The translations under genes were made by a program, and so were the position numbers. From assembly GCA_022486815.1 (NCBI GenBank), contig JAKVJW010000010.1, forward strand, positions 1 through 64,000: a stretch of 64,000 nucleotides of DNA, read 5' to 3'. This DNA is from Prevotella sp. GTDB lineage: Bacteria > Bacteroidota > Bacteroidia > Bacteroidales > Bacteroidaceae. This document shows, piece by piece, positions 35,714-43,912 of the stretch. Below the pieces are notes generated by a model. That model had not been told where the DNA came from and searched no databases. It saw only the letters and a list, made by a program, of their open reading frames with translations. Position 1 is the first letter of the stretch. Every line of letters starts with the position of its first letter.

Positions 35714-36898
35714 ATGAAAGAATTAGCTTTAAAGTACGGATGCAATCCCAATCAAAAGCCTGCTCGCATTTTCATGGATAACGGTGGAGAACTTCCTGTT
35801 CAAGTACTCAACGGACATCCCGGTTACATCAATTTTCTCGACGCCCTCAACAGTTGGCAACTTGTAAAAGAGTTGAAAGAGGCTACAGGTATGCCCTCAG
35901 CAGCCAGTTTCAAGCATGTTTCCCCAGCAGGAGCAGCCATCGGGCTTCCATTGAACGACACCCTTAAGCACATCTATTTCGTTGATGACATTGACTTCGA
36001 GTTATCACCATTGGCCTCTGCCTATACTCGTGCACGAGGAGCCGATCGGATGAGTTCCTACGGTGATTTCGCTGCCTTAAGTGATGTCTGTGACGAAGCT
36101 ACAGCCCGTCTCATCAAACGGGAAGTAAGTGACGGCGTCATTGCACCAGGATATACATCCGAAGCATTAGCTATTCTGAAACAGAAAAAAAGAGGAAACT
36201 ACAATATCATTCAGGTTGACCCGAGTTATCAAGCTCCAGAAGCAGAACTGAAACAGGTATTTGGCGTTACTTTCGAACAAAAGCATAACGACATCAAACT
36301 CGGAAATCCGGAGATCTATGAGAATCGCCCTACACGAAACAAGAATATTCCTAAAGAAGCTCTACGAGATCTGATCATCAGTCAGATTACCTTAAAATAT
36401 ACACAGAGCAACAGTGTATGCTATGTGAAAGATGGACAGGCTATCGGTATCGGAGCCGGACAGCAAAGCCGTATCCATTGCACACGCCTCGCCGGAAACA
36501 AGGCTGATGTCTGGTGGCTTCGCCAACATCCCAAAGTGATGTCACTCCCTTTCAAAGAAGGCATTCACCGCGCAGATCGGGACAATACCATTGATGTCTA
36601 TATCAGTGAAGAACATGACGATGTACTGAGGGACGGAGCCTGGCAGAAAGTTTTCACCCGGAAACCGGAAGTTTTGACAATGGAAGAGAAGAAAGCCTGG
36701 ATTGCAAAGAATACAAATGTAGTTCTCGGAAGTGATGCTTTCTTCCCATTTGGAGACAACATAGAAAGAGCTCACAAAAGTGGAGTCAAATATATTGCAC
36801 AGGCTGGAGGCAGTATCCGTGATGACAATGTCATCGAGACCTGCGACAAATATGACATCGCCATGTGCATGACAGGTGTACGCCTGTTTCACCATTAA
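35714..36898 (+). CDS. Stand-alone AICAR formyltransferase (C-terminal PurH domain type)
   Basis: A 394-residue enzyme transferring a formyl group from 10-formyl-THF to AICAR. Characteristic segments are LKYGCNPNQKPARIF, the catalytic Lys-His pair in AASFKHVSPAGAA, TRARGADRMSSYGDFAALSD, SDGVIAPGYTSEAL, IGIGAGQQSRIHCTRLAGNK and SDAFFPFGDNIERAHKSGV. It lacks the cyclohydrolase domain, which is encoded alone at 13875-14486; the two together replace bifunctional PurH. The stop precedes a small basic-protein gene by 10 bp. Confidence 0.93.
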   Translation: MKELALKYGCNPNQKPARIFMDNGGELPVQVLNGHPGYINFLDALNSWQLVKELKEATGMPSAASFKHVSPAGAAIGLPLNDTLKHIYFVDDIDFELSPLASAYTRARGADRMSSYGDFAALSDVCDEATARLIKREVSDGVIAPGYTSEALAILKQKKRGNYNIIQVDPSYQAPEAELKQVFGVTFEQKHNDIKLGNPEIYENRPTRNKNIPKEALRDLIISQITLKYTQSNSVCYVKDGQAIGIGAGQQSRIHCTRLAGNKADVWWLRQHPKVMSLPFKEGIHRADRDNTIDVYISEEHDDVLRDGAWQKVFTRKPEVLTMEEKKAWIAKNTNVVLGSDAFFPFGDNIERAHKSGVKYIAQAGGSIRDDNVIETCDKYDIAMCMTGVRLFHH

Positions 36899-36908
36899 TG
36901 AACAGATT

Positions 36909-37124
36909 ATGAGCGACGACATCAAAGATATCATCGAGCATGGCATCATCTTTAAGGGTTCTTCAAACGAAGCCCCTGACGGCGACAAGCCGAAAGTGAA
37001 GACCAAGGCAAAAAAAAAGAAGTATATTACCGGAGTCCATGGCAGCGGATCCGCCCAACAGAAAGCCAAATACCGGCTACAGCGGGCGAACCGGAAACAT
37101 AAAGGCAACCGAAAAGAAAGATAA
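36909..37124 (+). CDS. Small basic hypothetical protein downstream of AICAR formyltransferase
   Basis: A 71-residue unrecognised protein: an acidic start (MSDDIKDIIEHG) followed by a strongly Lys/Arg-rich tail (KTKAKKKKYITGV, RLQRANRKHKGNRKER). It looks nucleic-acid binding or disordered. It begins 10 bp after the formyltransferase stop, with codon usage like its neighbours, and a hairpin follows 58 bp downstream. It could be a real operon partner or a chance frame. Confidence 0.45.
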   Translation: MSDDIKDIIEHGIIFKGSSNEAPDGDKPKVKTKAKKKKYITGVHGSGSAQQKAKYRLQRANRKHKGNRKER

Positions 37125-37182
37125 ACCAGTTTCTATAAAACTTTTTTAATCAGTTGGCAGAAACTTTAATAGTTATATAGCG

Positions 37183-37224
37183 ATCCCGAAATATTCATTG
37201 CAGAAATGAAGTTTCGGGATTTCT
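37183..37224 (+). terminator. Hairpin after the AICAR formyltransferase unit
   Basis: ATCCCGAAA pairs with TTTCGGGAT, and an inner TTCATT/AATGAA stem extends it. Only a short T-rich tail follows. Confidence 0.55.
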
Positions 37225-37274
37225 TATGCATAAGCATCCTATCACAGGAATTTTTCAACAAGGTATGGAATATG

Positions 37275-37363
37275 ACCAAAATGCACCATTTTGGTATACC
37301 GATATGCACCATAATGGGGGACCAAAATGCACCATTTCGGTATACCGATATGCACCATAATGG
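37275..37363. repeat. Tandem repeat of 23-bp units (46-bp higher-order period)
   Basis: Four consecutive copies start with ATGCACCAT at 37281, 37304, 37327 and 37350. Copies 1 and 3 continue TTTTGGTATACCGAT or TTTCGGTATACCGAT; copies 2 and 4 continue AATGG. Copies therefore alternate A-B-A-B. ACCAAAATG-CAC-CATTTTGGT at 37276 is also a perfect inverted repeat, and GGTATACC is palindromic. No spacer/repeat structure of CRISPR type. Confidence 0.85.
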
Positions 37364-37455
37364 TTCTCATGGATTATTATCGAAATTTTATCTGTATCTC
37401 ATAGACACTTTTCTCTTCATAATTCACGGGCACACACTGGATCAAAGCCTCCAGA

Positions 37456-38610
37456 TCAAGGCTTCTGCTTTTCTACCTTTATTCTTCCATTACTACACAA
37501 AGTGAGTATACACTGTTGAAGACACTTATGGGCATGATCAAAGATGACAGCAGGGTTGATATGATGACCTCGGAAATGGACCTCAAAATGAAGATGTGCC
37601 GTCGTAGCCAACCCCGTACGTCCAGTTAATCCGATGACCTGTCCAGCCTTAACCTTATCACCAACATGTACAAGATTCTTTGACTGATGACTGTAGAGCG
37701 TCTCAAAGTTGTAAGCATGACGGAGCACGATACAATTCCCATAGCCAAAATAACGACAGGAGCGAGTTACAACCCCATCAAAAGCTGCCAGTATCCGATC
37801 ATTAAGACAAGTCTTGATATCTACACCCGGATGATGCCGGTGACCACCGTACGGACTAATTACATGGCTCCCCGGAAGCGGATAAGCCCAATGTAACTTT
37901 TCGATTAGTCCCAAGTCAATCTTGAAATCATGGTTCTTGTCATAATCAACAGCATTATCGGGATCCAGGGTTGTAGGGCATTGCGCGGATGTAGATGTAA
38001 CAGGGGAATTACTGGCAGGGACGACAGATACCTCAACATAGTGACCATTTTTCTTAAAAAGAAGCACCTGTTTTCTCAATTGATGGTTACTCAAATTAAG
38101 GATTGTTTCAGGATTGATACGCGCTCCATTTGCCATCAATGCAAAATTACAATATCCCTTTCCCCCGCTTTCTCCAACAATAGCAATCGTCTGTCCAACA
38201 GATACCGTTTCTCCAACCTTTACCAGATTCTGTGCAAGATTACCATATACAGTCTCAAGGCCATTTGTATGACGGATCACAATTGTATTCCCCCCTGCCG
38301 GCATTTTCCGAGAAAGCCTCACAATACCACCAAACATCGCTTTGACAGCATCACCTTTCAGAGTATTGATCTCTACTACAGAAGATTCCGAAAGACGTGC
38401 TTTGCCCACAGGTAAAGGAAAAGAATAATCATCAGGTCGGTAACTGCTAAAGTTAATCTTAAACGAATTTCCATGTTCAAACAAATGAGGAGTAAGCACA
38501 TTTACCTGCGTTCGCTCAGCTACAGAAAACATTTTCCTGGCCGGAGTAAACGAGAACAACAATAATAAGAGCAGTACAGTTAAACTGTATCGGAATAATC
38601 TTATTTTCAT
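37456..38610 (-). CDS. M23 (LytM) family metallopeptidase with two LytM domains
   Basis: A 384-residue secreted protein with signal MKIRLFRYSLTVLLLLLLFS. The C-terminal LytM domain (about 250-365) has the zinc ligands HHPGVD, TLYSHQSKN and HLHFEV, so it is a likely active peptidoglycan endopeptidase. The first LytM-like domain (about 75-175: GNTIVIRHTNGLETVYGNL, VGQTIAIVGESGGKGYCNF) lacks these ligands and resembles EnvC/NlpD-type degenerate domains. The start was placed at the signal peptide; an upstream ATG adds eight residues. It ends 93 bp from the tandem repeat. Confidence 0.88.
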   Translation of the reverse strand: MKIRLFRYSLTVLLLLLLFSFTPARKMFSVAERTQVNVLTPHLFEHGNSFKINFSSYRPDDYSFPLPVGKARLSESSVVEINTLKGDAVKAMFGGIVRLSRKMPAGGNTIVIRHTNGLETVYGNLAQNLVKVGETVSVGQTIAIVGESGGKGYCNFALMANGARINPETILNLSNHQLRKQVLLFKKNGHYVEVSVVPASNSPVTSTSAQCPTTLDPDNAVDYDKNHDFKIDLGLIEKLHWAYPLPGSHVISPYGGHRHHPGVDIKTCLNDRILAAFDGVVTRSCRYFGYGNCIVLRHAYNFETLYSHQSKNLVHVGDKVKAGQVIGLTGRTGLATTAHLHFEVHFRGHHINPAVIFDHAHKCLQQCILTLCSNGRIKVEKQKP

Positions 38611-38856
38611 ATCGTAAAAGGTTAACAATAACACTAAAAAGCAGATAGTACGATACCCGGAAAGGTCTGCTTTATCCTATTATTCAAGAAAGCCACTTTC
38701 CCAAGCGGTAAATATTTTCTATTTTCAGGTATTAGTCATTAAATAGAAGAACCGGATTCGGATATCCTGCCCCGATCTCTATTTCAGAAAGGAGCCTTCT
38801 GAATTCCCTCCGGGATTAAGACCAAATCATCTACGAGCAATAACCCGTAAGACATT

Positions 38857-39648
38857 CTATCGCATAATGATGCCCGTATAGATTCTTCCAGAATCAGCAC
38901 CTAACCTACGGGCAGAGAAGAACAAATCAGAATGAAGATAAGTACATATATCACAAATATCGATATGCTCGGACTTCACTCCTACCGCTTCCAGTTGCAG
39001 ACGGTTACAAAGAGATAAGTCAATATGCCATTTCTCATCCTTTCTTGCGATAACATTCATATCAAATCCTGCATGAGAGAATTGATCATACACTTCCTGT
39101 CCAACCTCAAAGGCATCCAAAGAAATACCTGGACCAATCACAGTCAATAAATCAGCTGGATTACTCTGATAGCAAACGTGCATATCACGTACAGCTTTCC
39201 GGACTATCCTGGCTAATGTACCACGCCAGCCTGCATGAACAGCAGCCGCAGCATGATGTACCGGGTCATATAGCAGAACAGGAATGCAATCAGCTGTGGA
39301 TACCCCTATACAAGCACCCGTGACATCCGTCATCACGCAGTCAACACCCTCCAGGAGTTGGTTCTGAACCATAACAGGCAGAAAGAAGAATTCCTTCGCA
39401 ATATCACGACTTTCTATACCATGCACCTGATGCGGCAGAATCAACTTACTTTCTTCAATCTTCAAAGTCCGGCAAAGAGCATGCTTATTCACCGAAATAT
39501 GTTCTAATTTATCTCCGCAGAAAGGATTGATATTAAATTCACCATAAAGGCCTTCACTCACTCCACCCTTACGAGTAGTAGAAAAAGCAGTTACCTTCTT
39601 ACCTAAATCATAAAAATGCAATTCCGGCCCTTTAAAATCTGTCATCAT
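38857..39648 (-). CDS. pgeF: PgeF/YfiH-family purine nucleoside phosphorylase-like protein (laccase domain)
   Basis: A 263-residue protein of the multicopper-polyphenol-oxidoreductase-like family (YfiH, YlmD, human LACC1). Members act as adenosine/inosine phosphorylases or edit muropeptide precursors. Zinc/catalytic motifs are present: LILPHQVHG, STADCIPVLLYDP, AAAVHAGWRGTLARIV and IGPGISLDAFEVG. The start overlaps the obg stop (ATGATTGATATGATG region, with three ATG choices); the ATG at 39648 is used. It is probably translationally coupled to obg. Confidence 0.9.
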   Translation of the reverse strand: MMTDFKGPELHFYDLGKKVTAFSTTRKGGVSEGLYGEFNINPFCGDKLEHISVNKHALCRTLKIEESKLILPHQVHGIESRDIAKEFFFLPVMVQNQLLEGVDCVMTDVTGACIGVSTADCIPVLLYDPVHHAAAAVHAGWRGTLARIVRKAVRDMHVCYQSNPADLLTVIGPGISLDAFEVGQEVYDQFSHAGFDMNVIARKDEKWHIDLSLCNRLQLEAVGVKSEHIDICDICTYLHSDLFFSARRLGADSGRIYTGIIMR

Positions 39649-39649
39649 A

Positions 39650-40834
39650 TCAATCATCTGTGTATTCAAAGTCCGTAAGATCCTCCACTTGGTCCTTACC
39701 CTTTTTCTTAGAAGGTTCCATATCGCCTTCAACCTTCTCTATTTCCCCCTCTGCATCCATCTCATCTTGAAAGGTCCGGATATCCTTATTACGGTGTACC
39801 AATGTAGTCTCAGAAGTAATTTCCTCTAGTTTATTACTTTCAGAATTAAGTTCTTTCCAAAGCACATCCTTTAACTCATCCAGTCCTTGACCTGTAACGG
39901 AAGAGATAAATACTGAAGGAAGATCAGTCGGTAATGCATCCTGGAGCATTTGAATCAGTTCTTCATCCAGCAAATCCGATTTTGTTACCGCCAGCACGCG
40001 ATGCTTGTCAAGCAATTCCGGATTGAATTTTTTCAACTCGTTGAGCAACACCTCATAATCATGCTTGATATCTTCGGTATCGCCTGGAACCATGAACAGC
40101 AACAGAGAATTACGTTCAATATGGCGCAGAAATCTCAGTCCAAGTCCCTTTCCTTCACTTGCACCCTCAATGATTCCCGGGATATCAGCCATTACAAATG
40201 ACTTATTATCACGGTATTTTACAATTCCCAGAGATGGTTCAAGTGTTGTAAAAGGATAATTGGCAATTTTAGGCCTTGCGCTGGACAAGGCAGAAAGCAA
40301 AGTAGATTTCCCTGCATTAGGAAATCCAACCAGTCCCACATCAGCTAAAAGTTTCAATTCTAATATGACAGTCATCTCCTGAGCAGGTTCACCCGGCTGA
40401 GCATAACGTGGAGCCTGATTTGTAGAAGTACGGAACTGGAAATTACCCAATCCCCCTCTACCACCTTCCAGCAAAGTCACCTCCTGCCCATCTTCAGTTA
40501 CATCACAGATATATTTCCCTGTGAAGGCATTGTATATAACAGTACCACAGGGAACATCTATATATGCGTCAGCACCATCCGTTCCATGACATTTGTCACT
40601 TGCACCATTTCCACCATGCTCTGCAAAGACATGGCTTTCATATTTCAAGTGCAAAAGGGTCCAGTAGTTATGGTTACCGCGAAGGATTACACTACCTCCG
40701 TGTCCACCGTCTCCACCATCAGGGCCACCATTAAACTGATATTTTACGTGGCGAAGGTGCATAGAACCCTTACCCCCCTTACCGGAACGGCAATGGATTT
40801 TTACATAATCTACGAAATTGGATTCTACAGCCAT
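39650..40834 (-). CDS. obg: GTPase Obg/CgtA
   Basis: A 394-residue ribosome-assembly GTPase. The glycine-rich OBG domain (1-160: [34 protein letters not shown]) is followed by the G domain with G1 [12 protein letters not shown]3 [17 protein letters not shown]4 VTKSDLLD and G5 SSVTGQG. A charged tail (about 335-394) replaces the OCT domain, as usual in Bacteroidota. It lies in the adk-obg-pgeF cluster. Confidence 0.95.
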   Translation of the reverse strand: MAVESNFVDYVKIHCRSGKGGKGSMHLRHVKYQFNGGPDGGDGGHGGSVILRGNHNYWTLLHLKYESHVFAEHGGNGASDKCHGTDGADAYIDVPCGTVIYNAFTGKYICDVTEDGQEVTLLEGGRGGLGNFQFRTSTNQAPRYAQPGEPAQEMTVILELKLLADVGLVGFPNAGKSTLLSALSSARPKIANYPFTTLEPSLGIVKYRDNKSFVMADIPGIIEGASEGKGLGLRFLRHIERNSLLLFMVPGDTEDIKHDYEVLLNELKKFNPELLDKHRVLAVTKSDLLDEELIQMLQDALPTDLPSVFISSVTGQGLDELKDVLWKELNSESNKLEEITSETTLVHRNKDIRTFQDEMDAEGEIEKVEGDMEPSKKKGKDQVEDLTDFEYTDD

Positions 40835-40915
40835 TATTTTAAAAATAAATTGAAAATATCTTTTCCTAAGTGGAAACAGCAGAGAGGAAGGAACACGCGA
40901 ATTTTTAATTCGGAA

Positions 40916-41491
40916 TCATTTGATAGAATCTATTGCTGTGCATACACGGGCAAAGATCTCATCTATGGTTCCAATTCCTTCTACATGAAAGTGGATTCCT
41001 TCCTTCGTATACCACTTTATCAATGGAGATGTCTGATTATGGTAAACGGACAGACGCTTTTTAATAGTTTCCTCATTATCATCAGAACGTCCACTTATCT
41101 TACCCCTCAGAAGCAGACGCTTCATCAGTTCCTCCTCAGGAACAGCGAGTTCTATCATAGCAGCAAGTTTATGGCCACGTTCTGCCAGCATTTTTTTCAG
41201 AGCCTCAGCCTGAGGAATCGTACGGGGAAAGCCATCAAAGATCACACCATTATGGTCTTTGCCAAAGGAATCATAAACCTTTGCAAGGATACTTACCATC
41301 AGGTCATCCGGAATCAACTGACCGTTATCAATATATCCCTTAGCGGTCTTTCCAAGATCACTTCCCTTCTTGATCTCGTTTCTCAAAACATCTCCTGTTG
41401 AAATATGACCAAAGCCATATTTTGCAATCATTTTCTCACTCTGTGTCCCTTTGCCAGCGCCGGGAGCGCCAAAAATAACAATATTTTTCAT
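40916..41491 (-). CDS. adk: Adenylate kinase
   Basis: A 191-residue enzyme interconverting ATP+AMP and 2 ADP. The P-loop GAPGAGKGTQSEK, the AMP-site STGDVLRNEIKKGSDLGK, VIFDGFPRTIPQA and the LID arginines (LLLRGKISGRSDDNEETI) are intact. The short LID makes this the 190-residue form without zinc finger. It is upstream of obg by 81 bp. Confidence 0.95.
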   Translation of the reverse strand: MKNIVIFGAPGAGKGTQSEKMIAKYGFGHISTGDVLRNEIKKGSDLGKTAKGYIDNGQLIPDDLMVSILAKVYDSFGKDHNGVIFDGFPRTIPQAEALKKMLAERGHKLAAMIELAVPEEELMKRLLLRGKISGRSDDNEETIKKRLSVYHNQTSPLIKWYTKEGIHFHVEGIGTIDEIFARVCTAIDSIK

Positions 41492-41621
41492 TGTCTTATT
41501 TATGATATAATTTCTGATTCTATGATTCTCTATCCGTTCAGTCAGGGTTTGAACGACACTTTATTTCCAACAGCACAAAACATTCCATCCAACATCAAAA
41601 AGGATGTCAAGATGCTAGCAT

Positions 41622-42164
41622 TTATTTCTCTTCAACCAAAGTATAGATATCTTTCAAACCACGCCCTTGTTGATCATAATCAAGTCCATAGCCCAATATA
41701 AAATCATTCGGGATCTTAATCACCGGATATTCGATATTCAAGGGAATAGTCAACTTATCGGGTTTCACAAGTAAAGTACAGATATGAATAGATTCCGGAT
41801 CATGAGCGCGAAGCGTTTCAACCATGTGCTGCATCGTGAGACCTGTTTCCACAATATCTTCCAGAATAATAACTGTACGTCCTTTTAGATTCTGATTAAT
41901 GCCCACTAACTCTTTCACCTTACCCGTGGTCGAAGTACCCTCATAAGAAGAAAGTTTTACGAAAGAAATTTCAAAAGGAATGGTCAGCATTCTGGTCAAG
42001 TCAGCAGCAAAAATGTAAGAGCCATTCAGTACTGCCAGGAAGATCGGATTTTTGTCAGCCATATCTTTGTTAAGACGATTCGCGACGACCTGTATGCGTT
42101 TCCGGATTTCAGTTTCTGGAATAGAGGTCTTAAAGGTTTTGTCTTTAATTTTTACTACACTCAT
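41622..42164 (-). CDS. hpt: Hypoxanthine phosphoribosyltransferase
   Basis: A 180-residue purine-salvage enzyme. The PRPP-binding loop IILEDIVETGLTMQ (Glu where Asp is commoner), FLAVLNGSYIFAADLTR, the flexible loop FVKLSSYEGTSTTG and the purine contact KIPNDFILGYGLDYDQQGRG are visible. The start MSVVKIKDKTF gives normal length; a longer frame reads through the promoter region. It is divergent from nnr. Confidence 0.94.
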   Translation of the reverse strand: MSVVKIKDKTFKTSIPETEIRKRIQVVANRLNKDMADKNPIFLAVLNGSYIFAADLTRMLTIPFEISFVKLSSYEGTSTTGKVKELVGINQNLKGRTVIILEDIVETGLTMQHMVETLRAHDPESIHICTLLVKPDKLTIPLNIEYPVIKIPNDFILGYGLDYDQQGRGLKDIYTLVEEK

Positions 42165-42187
42165 TACTCGAAAACTAATTTTTGGCA

Positions 42188-42195
42188 CAAAATTA
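42188..42195 (-). promoter_or_regulatory. -7 element of hpt promoter
   Basis: TAATTTTG followed by G on the minus strand, 24 bp upstream of the hpt start; -33 not evident at normal spacing. Confidence 0.4.
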
Positions 42196-42229
42196 CTAAA
42201 AATATAGCAAACATTACGTATTAATTTCG

Positions 42230-42237
42230 TATTTTTG
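42230..42237 (+). promoter_or_regulatory. -7 element of nnr promoter
   Basis: TATTTTTG followed by C, only 6 bp before the nnr ATG, so the mRNA would be leaderless or nearly so. Confidence 0.45.
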
Positions 42238-42243
42238 CAACAC

Positions 42244-43770
42244 ATGAAGATTTTTACAAGTGCTCAAATTCATGAGCTGGACAAATACACGATAGAGCAC
42301 GAATCTATCAGTTCCATTGATTTGATGGAAAGAGCCTCCAAGGCTTTTACTCGAGCTATTGAAGCAGAATGGACTACAGATACTCCCATTGTAGTTTTTG
42401 CCGGACCCGGAAACAATGGAGGAGATGCCCTGGCCGTCAGCAGAATGCTGGTTGCTGACGGGTATCAGGTTTCAGTGTATTTATTTAATATCCATAATCA
42501 CCTTTCGGAAGAATGTACTGCAAACAAGCAACGTCTGATGGAGGAGAAAAAGGTAAAAGCTTTTACTGAGATCACTACAAACTTTACGCCTCCGGAATTG
42601 AGCAATAAAGATCTGATAGTTGACGGACTTTTCGGTAGTGGGCTCAACAAGCCGCTTTCAGGAGGTTTCTCCGCCTTAGTAAAATACATCAATCTCTCAC
42701 CAGCACAGGTTGTAAGTCTGGACATTCCATCAGGTCTGATGTGTGAAGATAATACCTATAACATCCGGCAGAATATCATCAAAGCAGACTTAACGCTCAC
42801 GCTTCAGCAAAAGAAGCTCTCTATGCTGATGGCTGACGATCAAGTCTATATAGGAAGATTAAAGGTACTTGACATTCATCTTTCCCCTGAATACATCTCC
42901 GTAAAAGACAGTGAATATCGTATTCTGGAAGAAAAAGATATTAAATCCCATATCCTGAAGCGAAAGGATTTCGCACATAAAGGGAATATGGGCAGTGCTC
43001 TTTTAATTGCCGGGAGTTACGGAATGTCAGGGGCTGCCATCCTTTCCGCAAAAGCCTGCCTACGGTCGGGAGCAGGTAAGGTATATGTGCACACGCCAAG
43101 GAACAATTACGACATCATGCAAATATCCGTTCCTGAAGCTGTAATGCAAATGGACCACGAAGATAACTATTTCTCAGAAGCAGTGGATACACATGATATT
43201 GACGCTATAGGAATAGGCCCGGGATTAGGGCAGCAGGAAGATACGGCAATAGCGGTAATCTCACAACTCCGCAGAGCAGCATGTCCTGTCGTTGTAGATG
43301 CTGATGCCATCAATATTCTGGCCAATCACAGAGCGTGGCTGCAACAACTTCCTACGGGCATTATCCTGACTCCACATCCCAGAGAGTTTGACAGACTATA
43401 CGGCACAATAAGCAACGGAAGCTATGAGCGTCTGGAGAAGGCACACAAACTATCCAAAGTCCTCCAAGCATACATTCTTCTAAAAGGCCATTATTCTGCC
43501 CTGTGCCTTCCAGACGGCCATGTAGAGTTCAATCCTACAGGAAACAGCGGAATGGCTACAGCAGGCAGCGGAGACGTCCTCACAGGGATTATTACCGGAT
43601 TGCTGGCTCGAGGATATAAACAGGCTGATGCCTGTAGAGTCGGAATGTATCTCCATGGATATGCAGGAGACCTTGCAGCCGAAGAATTAGGCAAAGAAAG
43701 TCTGATAGCAAGTGACTTGATCAAGTATCTTCCACAAGCCTTTATTGAACTGGATGATTCTTGTCAATAA
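42244..43770 (+). CDS. nnr: Bifunctional NAD(P)H-hydrate epimerase / ADP-dependent dehydratase
   Basis: A 508-residue metabolite-repair enzyme. Residues 1-210 are the YjeF epimerase domain (VVFAGPGNNGGDALAVSRML, DLIVDGLFGSGLNKPL). Residues 225-508 are the ribokinase-like dehydratase (GNMGSALLIAGSYGMSGAA, DAIGIGPGLGQ, VVDADAINIL, ILTPHPREFDRL, GNSGMATAGSGDVLTGIITG). It restores damaged NADHX/NADPHX. The ATG at 42244 is used because an upstream start lies inside the -7 box. Confidence 0.94.
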   Translation: MKIFTSAQIHELDKYTIEHESISSIDLMERASKAFTRAIEAEWTTDTPIVVFAGPGNNGGDALAVSRMLVADGYQVSVYLFNIHNHLSEECTANKQRLMEEKKVKAFTEITTNFTPPELSNKDLIVDGLFGSGLNKPLSGGFSALVKYINLSPAQVVSLDIPSGLMCEDNTYNIRQNIIKADLTLTLQQKKLSMLMADDQVYIGRLKVLDIHLSPEYISVKDSEYRILEEKDIKSHILKRKDFAHKGNMGSALLIAGSYGMSGAAILSAKACLRSGAGKVYVHTPRNNYDIMQISVPEAVMQMDHEDNYFSEAVDTHDIDAIGIGPGLGQQEDTAIAVISQLRRAACPVVVDADAINILANHRAWLQQLPTGIILTPHPREFDRLYGTISNGSYERLEKAHKLSKVLQAYILLKGHYSALCLPDGHVEFNPTGNSGMATAGSGDVLTGIITGLLARGYKQADACRVGMYLHGYAGDLAAEELGKESLIASDLIKYLPQAFIELDDSCQ

Positions 43771-43835
43771 CTCCAAAGAGCTGATGAATTCTTTTTAAAG
43801 AATCTGAACAAAAATTAAAAATAAAAGAGAAACAA

Positions 43836-43873
43836 AAAGGCGGATCCTGTTTATACAGTTTCCGCCTTTGTTT
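43836..43873 (+). terminator. Terminator between convergent nnr and fba
   Basis: AAAGGCGGA pairs with TCCGCCTTT, with an inner CTGT/ACAG stem. T-rich on the + side and an A-run upstream, so it can serve both directions. Confidence 0.8.
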
Positions 43874-43912
43874 ATTAAAACTTTCAGATTCGAATCTGAA
43901 AGATGAACTTCA

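Larger units (their letters stand above)
37125..37455. other. Intergenic region with hairpin and tandem repeat
   Basis: This gap holds a terminator-like hairpin and the 23-bp tandem repeat listed below. A frame running through the repeat is judged non-coding. Confidence 0.6.

Noticed and set aside
37275..37363. Possible CRISPR array
   Set aside because: Repeats are directly contiguous, alternate in sequence, have no unique spacers, and no cas genes are nearby.
37206..37505. 99-codon open frame over the 23-bp tandem repeat
   Set aside because: Its repeated MHH-type peptide only reflects the DNA repeat (23 bp is not a multiple of 3), it crosses a hairpin and it runs into the antisense end of the M23 gene.
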